The notes under the pieces: model-generated | The model's database searches: none | What the model was told of the DNA's origin: nothing | Seen by the model: the letters and a program-made list of their open reading frames with translations, nothing else | Translations under genes and position numbers: made by a program | Source of the DNA: Polymorphobacter fuscus | Lineage (GTDB): Bacteria; Pseudomonadota; Alphaproteobacteria; Sphingomonadales; Sphingomonadaceae | Length of the DNA: 64,000 nucleotides | Assembly (NCBI RefSeq): GCF_011927825.1 | Contig: NZ_JAATJI010000001.1 | Span: 2,108,001-2,172,000, forward strand | Reading direction: 5' to 3' | Part shown: piece after piece, positions 55,719-64,000 of the stretch | How the letters are laid out: every line of letters starts with the position of its first letter | Position numbering within the stretch: the stretch's first letter is position 1

Positions 55719-56374
55719 CCACGGCAGTGCTCGGCCATGCTGCCGCGATGGACCGCATCTATCGGCGCCAGCGCCATGTCTATGACCTGACCCGAAAATA
55801 TTATCTGCTGGGGCGGGATGCGCTGATCGCCGGGCTCGACGCCGGCCCCGGCGCGCGGGTGCTGGAAGTCGGCTGCGGCACCGGGCGCAACCTCATCGTC
55901 GCGGCGCGCGCCTTTCCGGCGGCACGGTTCACCGGGCTCGATATTTCGGCGGCGATGCTGGCGACGGCGCGCGCCAATATCGCCCGCGCCGGCCTTTCGG
56001 AACGGATCGACCTGGTCCAGGCCGACGCGACCGCCTTCGATGCGGCGGCGCTGTCGGGGGGCGCGGGGTTCGACCGGGTGTTCCTGTCCTATACCGTGTC
56101 GATGATCCCCGACTGGCAGGCGGCGCTGGCGCAGGCAGCGCGGGCGCTGGCGCCGGGGGGCCGGCTCGATCTTGTCGACTTCGGCCAGCAGGAGGGTTTG
56201 CCGCCGACCTTTCGCCGCGCCCTGTTCGCCTGGCTCGACCGCTTCGACGTGACCCCGCGCGCCGGGTTGCCGGCGGCGGTGGCGGCGATCGCTGCCGCCG
56301 AAGGGCTGACGAGCGACTGGTCGTCGACGCGGCGCGGCTATGCCTGGACGGCGCGGCTGGCGCGAGGGGCGTGA
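55715..56374 (+). CDS. btaB: BtaB: diacylglyceryl-homoserine N-methyltransferase
   Basis: A 219-residue SAM methyltransferase that trimethylates the homoserine headgroup to give the betaine lipid DGTS. It starts with IYRRQRHVYDLTRKYYLLGR, typical of BtaB; motif I is VLEVGCGTGRNLIVAA, motif II DISAAMLATA, and the later FDRVFLSYTVSMIPDWQAAL with LAPGGRLDLVDFGQ completes the fold. Its ATG overlaps the btaA stop, so both enzymes are made together. Cytoplasmic, acting at the membrane. Confidence 0.92.
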   Translation: MTTAVLGHAAAMDRIYRRQRHVYDLTRKYYLLGRDALIAGLDAGPGARVLEVGCGTGRNLIVAARAFPAARFTGLDISAAMLATARANIARAGLSERIDLVQADATAFDAAALSGGAGFDRVFLSYTVSMIPDWQAALAQAARALAPGGRLDLVDFGQQEGLPPTFRRALFAWLDRFDVTPRAGLPAAVAAIAAAEGLTSDWSSTRRGYAWTARLARGA

Positions 56375-56426
56375 AGGCGCCGCCGACGTCGAGGCGACGC
56401 CGCGCGATGCGCCGGTGGAAAGCGGT

Positions 56427-56469
56427 CGGTTGCCGTAGAGGCCGTCACGAACGGCCTCTACGGCAACCG
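56427..56469. terminator. Perfect 19-bp inverted repeat between btaB and P1 peptidase
   Basis: CGGTTGCCGTAGAGGCCGT (56427-56445) and its exact reverse complement (56451-56469) are separated by CACGA. The stop codon and last codons of the minus-strand peptidase lie in the right arm. The stem between convergent genes should form in both transcripts; there is no T-tract, so termination strength is unknown. Confidence 0.75.
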
Positions 56470-57594
56470 GCGCCGGACCATCTCAATGGGGACAGCCTCC
56501 ACGACAACAGCGTCACCGTTGCTATCGCGCCCCGTCATCGGGGTTGCCATGAAAAGCGAGTTGTAGATGGCTTCTTCGGTTGCATCGGCAGCAGCAACAA
56601 ACAGATCCGACATCCGGTCGTTGGGAACGTCCTCGGTGGCACTTGCCGCGGCGCGGCGCTGCGGCGTCCGGCGGACGGACAGCGCCGTCGAAAAGGCAAT
56701 GGCATAGTCACCCGATCCGTTCGAGAAGGCGGACCCGGTTCGCGCCAGCCCCGCAAAGCTGCGTTCGGCCAACCGCTTCAGATTGCGGTCGCTGAGCGGG
56801 GCGTCGGTCGCCACGATGATCATGATCGAACCATCGGCACTGCTCGGCCGCGTCTTTGCCGGCGCGCCGGCCGGGCGCAGGGCATCGCCGACCTCGGTGC
56901 CCAGGACCCGCAAGCTGCCGCCATAGTTGGATTGGACGATCACCCCGACCCGATATTCCCCGTGCGTCCCGGGAACGACGCGGGAACTGGTGCCGATGCC
57001 GCCTTTCCAGCCAAAGGCCACGGTGCCGGTGCCGGCACCCACGGCGCCTTCGGTTACCGCGCCGGTCGACGCGGCGCTGATGGCGGCGAGGACATCCTTG
57101 CTGGTGATGACACGCCTGCGGATATTGTTGAGCCGACTGTCGTTGGTCTCTCCGACGACCGGGTTCACGGACGCGACATTCTCGTTCCCCGGTTGCGCCA
57201 AAGTCCAGCCGATGAGCGCGTCGGCAGCTTGCGGCACCGAAAGCGTGTTGGTGAGAATGATGGGGGTTTCGATTTCGCCGAGCTCCGTGATCTGGGTCGT
57301 GCCGGTCAGCTTGCCGAAACCGTTCGCGACGGCGACGCCGGCGGGCACCTTGTCCTGGAACAGGTTGCCGGCATGGGGGAGGATGGCCGTCACGCCGGTG
57401 CGCACATCGGCGCCTTCGATTCGGGTGACATGGCCGACCGCGACGCCGGCGACATCGGTGATGGCGTTGCGCGGCCCCGGCTGCAACATCCCCGGTGCCA
57501 CGCCGACCACCCTTGCACGGACGCGCGGCGGTTCGGCGGCGGCGGTCGCGGTGATTGTCAGCAGAAACACCGAGGACAGGAACTGCTTCGCCAT
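56458..57594 (-). CDS. P1 family peptidase (DmpA/BapA-type self-processing aminopeptidase)
   Basis: A 378-residue exported Ntn-like hydrolase. A signal peptide (MAKQFLSSVFLLTITATAAA) precedes the domain. Family motifs are NAITDVAGVAVGH, VPAGVAVANGFGKLTGTTQI, AFGWKGGIGTSSR and SADGSIMIIVATDAPL. In DmpA the chain cuts itself between Gly249 and Ser250, freeing the nucleophile; here the equivalent Gly-Ser bond is 255/256, so Ser256 should head the beta chain. It likely removes N-terminal D- or beta-amino acids in the periplasm. GGAAAG is six bases before ATG 57594. Confidence 0.92.
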   Translation of the reverse strand: MAKQFLSSVFLLTITATAAAEPPRVRARVVGVAPGMLQPGPRNAITDVAGVAVGHVTRIEGADVRTGVTAILPHAGNLFQDKVPAGVAVANGFGKLTGTTQITELGEIETPIILTNTLSVPQAADALIGWTLAQPGNENVASVNPVVGETNDSRLNNIRRRVITSKDVLAAISAASTGAVTEGAVGAGTGTVAFGWKGGIGTSSRVVPGTHGEYRVGVIVQSNYGGSLRVLGTEVGDALRPAGAPAKTRPSSADGSIMIIVATDAPLSDRNLKRLAERSFAGLARTGSAFSNGSGDYAIAFSTALSVRRTPQRRAAASATEDVPNDRMSDLFVAAADATEEAIYNSLFMATPMTGRDSNGDAVVVEAVPIEMVRRRLP

Positions 57595-57714
57595 ATCATG
57601 CTTTCCAGATTGCCGGCCGCGGCAAGCAGGGACGTCGGCTCCACGCTGCCATTGCGGGCACATTCGGTGGTTTGGCCTCGATGCGCAACGATGGCCGTCT
57701 GGCGTCTCGGCCGC

Positions 57715-58179
57715 TCAGGTCATGCCATGGCTGCCGGCAACGGCGCCGAACAGCGTCAGCAACGCCAGCGCCAACAGGATGCGGTGGACGCGCTCCATCC
57801 GCGAAAAGGTCCGCGCCTCCGGGTCGGGTGCCGCCATGGCGCGGTGCAGGACCAGCGGTTCCAGCACGAACAACATCATCATGAACACCAGCCATAGTCC
57901 GACCATGGCGTGCATCCACCATGATCGTGGCTCGGCAAAGCGGCCCCACATGTCATAGCGCCAGACCATCCAGAAGCCGCTGGCACCGGCAAGCAGGACC
58001 CAGAATTTGGCCTGGGCCGAAAAGCGGCGTTCGATGGCATGAAAGGCAGGGATCCGCGCCGCCGGGGGCTGGTCGGCGCGAATGACCGGCATCAATGCAA
58101 GCGTGACAAAGGCGACACCGCCGACCCAGAGCATAACGGCGATCACATGAACCGCACGCGCCAGGACGAAGTCATCCAT
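57715..58179 (-). CDS. Four-helix membrane protein (CopD-like)
   Basis: A 154-residue inner-membrane protein with four hydrophobic helices: ARAVHVIAVMLWVGGVAFVT, FWVLLAGASGFWMVWRYDMW, WWMHAMVGLWLVFMMMLFVL, and ILLALALLTLFGAVAGSH. Conserved-looking His residues in helices 1 (AVHVIAV) and 3 (MHAMVG) resemble heme- or copper-ligating CopD/DUF-type proteins. Metal binding is inference. It is 24 bases downstream of another small membrane protein on the same strand. Confidence 0.7.
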   Translation of the reverse strand: MDDFVLARAVHVIAVMLWVGGVAFVTLALMPVIRADQPPAARIPAFHAIERRFSAQAKFWVLLAGASGFWMVWRYDMWGRFAEPRSWWMHAMVGLWLVFMMMLFVLEPLVLHRAMAAPDPEARTFSRMERVHRILLALALLTLFGAVAGSHGMT

Positions 58180-58203
58180 CGACCGGTGCTCCGCTGGATG
58201 CAG

Positions 58204-58491
58204 CTATTCGTCGACCGCAGGCATTGCCGCCGTCGCGCCGGCGGCGCTCTCGTCATGGCCGCTGTTCGAACTGAGGAACCCCGCCGCCATCAGCCCGCCG
58301 CCGAGCAGGATCGAGATGAAGACGCCGACGCTGGTGGTCAGCACCAGGGTGGGCGTCAGCGGGCCATGAAGCGACAGGTAATACAGCGCCGCGGCGACCA
58401 TCGCGACACCGGCGATGCCGAGATAGACGATCAGGCGCCAGAAACTCGCACGCGCCTTGCGACTGCGCGCGTCGTCGATTGCATTTGCCAT
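58204..58491 (-). CDS. Small two-helix membrane protein
   Basis: 95 residues. Basic N-terminus (RSRKARASFWR), two helices (LIVYLGIAGVAMVAAALYYL; VLTTSVGVFISILLGGGLMA) and a short acidic tail (AMPAVDE). No family is recognised with confidence. AAGGAAG lies seven bases before ATG 58491. It starts 26 bases after the monooxygenase stop and precedes the CopD-like gene. Confidence 0.7.
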   Translation of the reverse strand: MANAIDDARSRKARASFWRLIVYLGIAGVAMVAAALYYLSLHGPLTPTLVLTTSVGVFISILLGGGLMAAGFLSSNSGHDESAAGATAAMPAVDE

Positions 58492-58517
58492 GGTCAGGCT
58501 TCCTTGCTGCGGGCCGG

Positions 58518-59753
58518 CTAGATCAGTTCACCCGTCAGCAGCGCCGGCAAGGTCCCGGTTTCGCCCCGCGCCTCGGCCATGAAGCGGGCCTTCAGCGCCG
58601 GGACGCGCTCGACCCCGGCGAGGCCGAGGCGGCGGACGGCGGCGGGAAGGCGGCCGGGGACGGCGAACAGGCGGTTGAGGCCGTCGGTAACGGCGCCGAC
58701 CATCATGTTGTCGAGCCGGCGCCACGCCGTATAGCGTGACAGGACGCCGGGCGCGCCGAGGTCCTGGCCGGTGCGGGCGGCTTCGACAAGGACCTGCGCC
58801 AGCGCGGCGACGTCGCGAAATCCCATGTTGAGGCCCTGGCCGGCGATGGGGTGGATGCCATGGGCGGCGTCGCCGACCAGCACCAGGCGCTGCGCCGTAT
58901 AGGATGCGGCGTGGTGATAGCCGAGCGGCCACACGGCTTGCGGGGCGATGACATCGATGTCGCCCAGCGTGCCATCGACACGCGCCGCGATTTCGGCGGC
59001 AAGGGCCCTGGGGCCGAGCTTGCGGGCGCCGGCGGCATTGGCGGCGTCGACGGTCCAGACGATGGCGGAGCGCGGGCGGCCGTCGCTGTGATCGGTCATC
59101 GGCAGCAATGCCATCGGGCCCGAGGGATAGAAGAGCTCGCAGGCGACTTCGCCATGCGGTTGGCTGTGCGCGACCATGGAGACCAGCGCGGCATTGGGAT
59201 AGTGCCAGGCGGCGAGGCGGATGCCGGCGGCGTCGCGGGTCTTCGACTTGCGGCCATCGGCGGCGATGGCGAGCGGCGCGGTGAAGACACGGCCGTCGTC
59301 GAGCGTCAGCGTTGCGGCATGGTCGTCGCGAACGAGGCTGGCAACGGTTGCCGGGGCAACCAGCGTCACTTCCGGGGCGGCGCGGACGGCATCGAGCAAG
59401 GCGATCCGCAGCAGGCGATTTTCGAGCATGATGCCCAGCGGATCCGTGGCCTGGCCCGAGGCATCGGCGGCGCCCGCATCGAAGTGCAGGAACTGCGGCG
59501 CCGTGCCGTCGGTGACGCGAATGGCGCGGATGGCGCAACCATCGGTATCGAGCACCGTACCCAGCCCGAGCGCCCGCAGCATCCGCGCCGAGGCGCTGGC
59601 GACGGCGCTGGCTCGGCCATCGAAGGCCGGCAGGGTCGTCGCATCGAGGTCCTGGGTGTCGACGACGATGCTCGTCACCTCGTGGCGGGCAAGGGCGAGG
59701 GCGAGGGTGGAGCCGATCAGGCCGCCCCCGATGATGATGACATCGGCGTTCAT
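58518..59753 (-). CDS. UbiH/UbiF/Coq6 family FAD monooxygenase
   Basis: A 411-residue flavoprotein hydroxylase, probably of ubiquinone synthesis. FAD motifs are DVIIIGGGLIGSTLALALAR at the N-terminus, the central ADGRKSKTRDAAGI and the C-terminal RLVLVGDAAHGIHPIAGQGL followed by NMGFRDVAAL, the UbiH/VisC signature. Which ring position it hydroxylates cannot be told. The ATG 59753 start removes an upstream open stretch without family features. It is divergent from ftsK, the usual neighbour in this lineage. Confidence 0.93.
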   Translation of the reverse strand: MNADVIIIGGGLIGSTLALALARHEVTSIVVDTQDLDATTLPAFDGRASAVASASARMLRALGLGTVLDTDGCAIRAIRVTDGTAPQFLHFDAGAADASGQATDPLGIMLENRLLRIALLDAVRAAPEVTLVAPATVASLVRDDHAATLTLDDGRVFTAPLAIAADGRKSKTRDAAGIRLAAWHYPNAALVSMVAHSQPHGEVACELFYPSGPMALLPMTDHSDGRPRSAIVWTVDAANAAGARKLGPRALAAEIAARVDGTLGDIDVIAPQAVWPLGYHHAASYTAQRLVLVGDAAHGIHPIAGQGLNMGFRDVAALAQVLVEAARTGQDLGAPGVLSRYTAWRRLDNMMVGAVTDGLNRLFAVPGRLPAAVRRLGLAGVERVPALKARFMAEARGETGTLPALLTGELI

Positions 59754-59994
59754 GGCCAAGCGTCTAGCAGTGCCGCCGCAAGGCGCAAAGCGGACATGAT
59801 GTCCGGCAGCGTCAGCGCAGGATTTGCAAGACCATGTCGCCGCCCCGCCCTGCCGCAACAAAGCCTGTGCTGGCGGCATCCGCCGTGCAATCCGGCCCAT
59901 CCAATCTTGACCCCGGACTTTGGGTCGGTCATCTTGCGACTACAGGGTCAAAGCATGAACATTTCGGGACGCTGAACGCAAGGTCAGGGCGGCA

Positions 59995-62382
59995 ATGGCG
60001 ACGCGCGCTTCAACATCACCGCGGCCGGCGGCGCCGCAACGCGCGCCTTCGGGGCGGGTTGCGACGGCCGTGGCGGCCGTCAAGGCGGCGCTGCGCCGCT
60101 TCGCCGTGCTGCTGGCGGCCGGGGCGCTGATGGCGCTGGCCGCCATGCTGGTGCTGGCGCTGCTCGGCTATTCGCCGCTCGATCCGTCGTTCAACACGGT
60201 GACCGGGCGCACGACGACCAACATGCTCGGCCCCGTCGGCGCGCATGTCGCCGACCTGTTGCTGCAGCTGCTGGGCTGGCCGGCGCTGGCGCTGGCGCTG
60301 CCGTTGCTGGTCGCCGGCGTTCGCGTGGCGCAGGGCCGGCGACCGCGCGTGCTGCGGGCGCTCTGGGCGGTGCCGCTCGCCATCGCGCTGTTGTCTGCCG
60401 CCGGCGGGGCCATACCGTTGCCGGCGATGGGGGCGCCGGCCGGATTCGGCGGGCTGGTCGGCACCGCCGCGGGCATTTTCGTGCTCGGGCTCGGCGATAT
60501 CGAAGCGCTTGCCAATGTGCCGATCGCGCTGATCCTCGCGGTGCTGCTGGTGCCGGCGGGGCTGGCGCTGTTGCTGTGGGGGGCGGGGCTGGGGCTTGCC
60601 GATCTCGCCGGAATCGGCGGTCTTGGCGCTGGCCTGTCGGCGCTGATGCCGCAGCGCCGCGAAGCGGAGGCGGAGGATGACGTGGCGACGCCGGTGCGGG
60701 CGCCGCGGCCGGAACGCCGGATTGCGACGGAACCCGACGTGCAGCCATCGGCGCCGCGCGCTGTCGTCATCGAACCGCCGCGCGGCCCGGCGCCGGGCAA
60801 GCGCCAGCAGAAGGAGCGCCAGCCGTCGCTCGACCTGGGGGACAGCGCCATCCTGCCCGGCCTCGCGCTGCTCAAGCCGGCGCCGCCGGCGCCGACCCGC
60901 CGGGTCGATGCCGCCAGCCTGGAACAGAATGCCCGGCTGCTCGAAGGCGTGCTGGAGGATTTCGGAGTCCGCGGCCGCATCGGCGAGGTCCGGCCCGGCC
61001 CTGTCGTGACGATGTACGAACTGGAACCGGCGCCGGGCATCAAGGCATCGCGGGTCATCGGGCTGGCCGATGATATCGCCCGGTCGATGTCGGCGCTGTC
61101 GGCGCGCGTCGCCGTGGTGCCGGGCAAGAATGTCATCGGCATCGAACTGCCCAACCAGCATCGCGAAATGGTCAGCCTGTCGGAACTGCTCGGCAGCCGG
61201 GCGTTCGAAAACGGCGGCGCCGTGCTGCCGCTGGTGCTGGGCAAGGACATCGCCGGCGAACCGGTGATCGCCGACCTGGCGCCGATGCCGCACCTGCTCA
61301 TCGCCGGCACCACCGGGTCGGGCAAGTCGGTCGGGCTCAACGCCATGATCCTGTCGCTGCTGTATCGGCTGGGGCCGAACGAGTGCCGGATGATCATGAT
61401 CGATCCCAAGATGCTCGAATTGAAGACCTATGACGGCATTCCGCACCTGCTGGCGCCGGTGGTCACCGATCCGCCCAAGGCGATCCGCGCGCTGAAATGG
61501 GCGGTCGAGCAGATGGAGGACCGGTATCGCCAGATGTCCGCCATCAACGTCCGCAGCCTGGCAAACTTCAACCAGAAGGTGACCGAGCGCAAGGCGAGCG
61601 GCAAGCCGTTCGTGCGATCGGTCCAGACCGGCTGGGACCCCGAGACCGAAGCGCCCATCATCGAGGAGGAAATCCTCGAATTCGAAACCATGCCGCTGAT
61701 CGTGGTGGTCGTCGACGAGCTCGCCGACCTGATGATGACGGCGGGCAAGGAGGTCGAATTCCTCATCCAGCGGCTGGCGCAAAAGGCGCGGGCGGCGGGC
61801 ATCCACCTGATCATGGCGACGCAGCGGCCGTCGGTCGACGTCATCACCGGGGTCATCAAGGCGAACCTGCCGACGCGGATCAGCTTCCAGGTGACGAGCA
61901 AGATCGACAGCCGCACCATCCTGGGCGAACAGGGCGCCGAGCAGCTGCTCGGCAAGGGCGACATGCTGTGGATGTCGGGCGGCAAGCAAGTGGTGCGCGT
62001 CCATGGGCCGTTCGTGTCCGACGACGAGGTCGAGGCGGTCGCCGACCATTGGCGGCGGCAAGGCATGCCGTCCTATGTCGAGGCGGTCACCGAGGAACCG
62101 CTCGACGGCGGGCCATCCGATTCGGGTGGTGGCGGGCGCGGCGGCTCGGGCGGTTCCGGCGGCGGTTCGGGCGACGAGGAGGCGGACAGCTATGCCCGCG
62201 CCATCGACATCATCGCCACCGCGCAAAAGGCCTCGACCAGCTATCTCCAGCGCCAGCTGCGCGTCGGCTACAACAATGCCGCCCGGCTGATCGAGCAGAT
62301 GGAAGCCGATGGCTTTGTGTCGAAACCCGACCATGTCGGCCGGCGCGAGGTGTTGATCGACGAGAATGGCCAGCGGCGATAG
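59995..62382 (+). CDS. ftsK: DNA translocase FtsK
   Basis: A 795-residue septal DNA pump. The N-terminus has four helices (about 35-200), followed by a short Pro/Arg-rich linker, the alpha domain (NARLLEGVLEDFGVRGRIGE), the RecA-like motor with Walker A GTTGSGKS at residues 438-445 and Walker B IVVVVDELADLMM, and, after a Gly/Ser-rich run, the gamma winged-helix that reads KOPS-type sequences (ARAIDIIATAQKASTSYLQR; IEQMEADGFVSKPDHVGRRE). All parts are present. It moves chromosome ends during division. Confidence 0.96.
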   Translation: MATRASTSPRPAAPQRAPSGRVATAVAAVKAALRRFAVLLAAGALMALAAMLVLALLGYSPLDPSFNTVTGRTTTNMLGPVGAHVADLLLQLLGWPALALALPLLVAGVRVAQGRRPRVLRALWAVPLAIALLSAAGGAIPLPAMGAPAGFGGLVGTAAGIFVLGLGDIEALANVPIALILAVLLVPAGLALLLWGAGLGLADLAGIGGLGAGLSALMPQRREAEAEDDVATPVRAPRPERRIATEPDVQPSAPRAVVIEPPRGPAPGKRQQKERQPSLDLGDSAILPGLALLKPAPPAPTRRVDAASLEQNARLLEGVLEDFGVRGRIGEVRPGPVVTMYELEPAPGIKASRVIGLADDIARSMSALSARVAVVPGKNVIGIELPNQHREMVSLSELLGSRAFENGGAVLPLVLGKDIAGEPVIADLAPMPHLLIAGTTGSGKSVGLNAMILSLLYRLGPNECRMIMIDPKMLELKTYDGIPHLLAPVVTDPPKAIRALKWAVEQMEDRYRQMSAINVRSLANFNQKVTERKASGKPFVRSVQTGWDPETEAPIIEEEILEFETMPLIVVVVDELADLMMTAGKEVEFLIQRLAQKARAAGIHLIMATQRPSVDVITGVIKANLPTRISFQVTSKIDSRTILGEQGAEQLLGKGDMLWMSGGKQVVRVHGPFVSDDEVEAVADHWRRQGMPSYVEAVTEEPLDGGPSDSGGGGRGGSGGSGGGSGDEEADSYARAIDIIATAQKASTSYLQRQLRVGYNNAARLIEQMEADGFVSKPDHVGRREVLIDENGQRR

Positions 62383-62409
62383 GCAACGGAAAGGGCGAGC
62401 GCGCAGGCA

Positions 62410-63273
62410 ATGACGCATTTCGATGGCTGGACCGCGGCGGGCCTGATGTTCATGGCCAGCGCCGTGGCGCCGATGCGGTATCTGGCTATCAACGTCGCCG
62501 CGCTGGTCATCGGCCTCGCGTTGCTGGCGCTGATCGTCCGGAACCGCCGTGACGCTGCCGGCACGGGCATGATGGTGCTGGCGGCGGCGACCGCCTTGCT
62601 GGCAACGATGCTGTCGGGCACGATGATCGACGGTGTCGCGCGCTGGGTCAGCATCGGCGGGATCGTTCTGCAGCCGAGCCTGATCCTGTTGCCGCTGATG
62701 GTCGCCGCCTTCGCCCGCACGCGCGACGCCGCGGGCACGGGGGGCATGGTCATCGCCGCCGTGGCATTGGCGCTGCAACCCGACCGGGCGATGGCAGGCG
62801 CACTGCTTGCCGGCATGGCTGCAATGGCCATCGCTGCGCGGGACCGGCACATTCTGGTTGCGCTGGCCGCGGCCGCCGCAGGCTTCGCTGCCGCGCTGCT
62901 GCAGCCCGACACCTTGGCGCCAACGCCCTATGTCGAGCAGGCGTTCGGCTCGGCATTTGCCGTCTCGACGGTCGTCGGTCTCGGCGCGCTGACCGGCGCT
63001 GCCTTGTTGCTGCTGCCGATGGCGGTCCGCGGCGATGCCGCCCTGCCCGTCTTTGCAGCCACATGGCTGGCGATCTTCGTCGCCGCGATTCTCGGCAATT
63101 ATCCGACGCCCTTCATCGGTTATGGCGGCAGCGGCATCATCGGCTATCTGCTGAGCCTGGCGGCGCTGCCCGGACGCCTTCAGGACACGGCGGGCGGGCG
63201 TCACCGGTCACCCGCCGACTCCCGCGACGGGCCCGATCGCCATGCCTTGCTGGCCCCGACGGCGGCCTGCTAA
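62410..63273 (+). CDS. Polytopic membrane protein with FtsW-like end motif
   Basis: A 287-residue protein with about eight hydrophobic helices. Near the C-terminus is YPTPFIGYGGSGIIGYLLSL, close to the PLPFISYGGSS motif of FtsW/RodA glycosyltransferases, but length, helix number and the missing large periplasmic loop argue against a real SEDS enzyme. The last 35 residues are hydrophilic. No family name is certain. It starts 28 bases after ftsK and may be co-transcribed; it overlaps the convergent transporter by four bases. Confidence 0.75.
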   Translation: MTHFDGWTAAGLMFMASAVAPMRYLAINVAALVIGLALLALIVRNRRDAAGTGMMVLAAATALLATMLSGTMIDGVARWVSIGGIVLQPSLILLPLMVAAFARTRDAAGTGGMVIAAVALALQPDRAMAGALLAGMAAMAIAARDRHILVALAAAAAGFAAALLQPDTLAPTPYVEQAFGSAFAVSTVVGLGALTGAALLLLPMAVRGDAALPVFAATWLAIFVAAILGNYPTPFIGYGGSGIIGYLLSLAALPGRLQDTAGGRHRSPADSRDGPDRHALLAPTAAC

Positions 63274-64000
63274 CCCCGAAGGAAAAGCCCGACCGTCAGC
63301 GCCGCGCCGATGACGATGACGCCGATCTTGATGACCCGTTCGGGCAGCACCTTGAGCGCCCGCGCGCCCAGATAGCCGCCGAGGATCGAGCCGGCCCCGA
63401 TCGCGGCCGCCTGGCCCCAGGCCACGGCGCCCGAAAAGGCGAAAACCGCCGCCGCCGCGAGGTTGCTGAGCGCCACCAGCACATTCTTGGTGCCGCCGGC
63501 GTTGCGCACCGGCATCCGCGCCAGCGTCAGCGACGCCAGCGTGACGATGCCGGCACCGCCGCCGAAAAAGCCGCTGTAGACCGCAATGATACTCTGCGTT
63601 GCCACCGTCACCCAGGCCGGTGGTGGCTGGCTCGCCAGCCTGGGCTTGTTGCCGAAGGTCGACCAGGCGAACAACAGGGTCGCCGCCAGCACCAGCCACG
63701 GCACCATCACGGCAAAGGCCCGTGACGGCGTGACGAGCAGCAGCAGCGATCCGGCGATACCGCCCACCAGACTGATCAGCGCCAGCCAGCGAAATGCCAC
63801 GCGATCGGTGCCCGACACCAGGGACCGGCCCGCGATACCGGTGGTGATCTGGCCGGGAAACAGCGCCATCGTGGAGGTGATATTGGCCAGCTTGGGATCG
63901 AGCCCGGCGGCGATCAGCGCCGGCAGGGTGATGAACGACCCGCCGCCGGCCAGGGCATTCTGCGCCCCGGCCCAGAGGCCGGCAGCGAACAGCAGGAGCA
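63270..64000 (-). CDS. TauE/SafE family transporter, C-terminal part (cut by window edge)
   Basis: Reading in from base 64000 gives at least 242 residues of a membrane protein, the start being outside. The first part has LWAGAQNALAGGGSFITLPA and the second half repeats it with GFFGGGAGIVTLASLTLARM, the two-fold pattern of sulfite/organosulfonate exporters (UPF0721). KNVLVALSNLAAAAVFAFSG and ILGGYLGARALKVLPERVIK are also typical. Substrate unknown. Confidence 0.88.
   Translation of the reverse strand, partial: LLLFAAGLWAGAQNALAGGGSFITLPALIAAGLDPKLANITSTMALFPGQITTGIAGRSLVSGTDRVAFRWLALISLVGGIAGSLLLLVTPSRAFAVMVPWLVLAATLLFAWSTFGNKPRLASQPPPAWVTVATQSIIAVYSGFFGGGAGIVTLASLTLARMPVRNAGGTKNVLVALSNLAAAAVFAFSGAVAWGQAAAIGAGSILGGYLGARALKVLPERVIKIGVIVIGAALTVGLFLRG

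Noticed and set aside
60016..63204. 1062-codon frame opposite ftsK and the following membrane gene
   Set aside because: Extremely Arg/Gln/His-rich, spans two real genes and the gap between them; composition artefact.

Overview
The window is a GC-rich chromosomal segment (60-base lines counted at 67% G+C in a typical gene) of an alphaproteobacterium, most likely a member of the Sphingomonadales. The evidence is gene order and content: tsaD-gpsA divergent from hemC-hemD-mitofilin, DUF3576-leuS-lptE-holA, rpe-heparinase-purH, thioredoxin/TPR-LON-Trm112 followed by ubiH and ftsK, and a giant glycine-rich autotransporter. Genus cannot be fixed from this window.

Layout. 1-10 kb: an outer-membrane barrel cut by the window edge, a NarL/LuxR-type response regulator, a glutathione S-transferase, a class II photolyase, secreted M28 and M14 metallopeptidases, a DUF533 protein, a TspO protein, a 57-residue DUF1328 membrane peptide and the frameshifted remnant of a CBS-domain CorC/HlyC-type protein. 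10-22.5 kb: an extensin-like lipoprotein, an AraC regulator with an unusual C-terminal extension, a 2180-residue autotransporter with Gly-rich repeats, a CocE-type hydrolase, a small exported protein and a secreted lipase; this reads as one surface/ester-degradation locus. 22.5-44 kb: mostly housekeeping (gpsA, tsaD, MATE pump, hemC, hemD, mitofilin-like protein, YggS, DUF3576 lipoprotein, leuS, lptE, holA, rpe, heparinase-family protein, purH, serine hydrolase, hisD, hisG).

44.2-46.9 kb is an accessory island: REP-like palindromes, an AT-rich leader (one counted line is 35% G+C), a three-gene cassette with overlapping start/stop codons (167-residue unknown protein, DUF1828-like protein, 47-residue tail protein; one counted line is 53% G+C), and an internally deleted IS1595-type transposase remnant. 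This cassette is the best candidate for an undescribed system.

46.9-64 kb: a valine-catabolism cluster (mmsA-enoyl-CoA hydratase-mmsB) with a REP-like element inside it, a His-rich CDF metal exporter, a TonB-family protein, a 120-bp-period tandem repeat next to tRNA-Gly(GCC), the CnoX-like thioredoxin/LON/Trm112 cluster, a btaA-btaB betaine-lipid operon with a PHO-box-like site in front, a DmpA-type P1 peptidase, two small membrane proteins, a UbiH-family monooxygenase, ftsK, a polytopic protein with an FtsW-like motif, and a TauE/SafE-type transporter cut by the window edge.

All family assignments were made by reading motifs; no database search was run. Start codons were chosen by ribosome-binding sites, signal peptides and family length, and several are uncertain, as noted.
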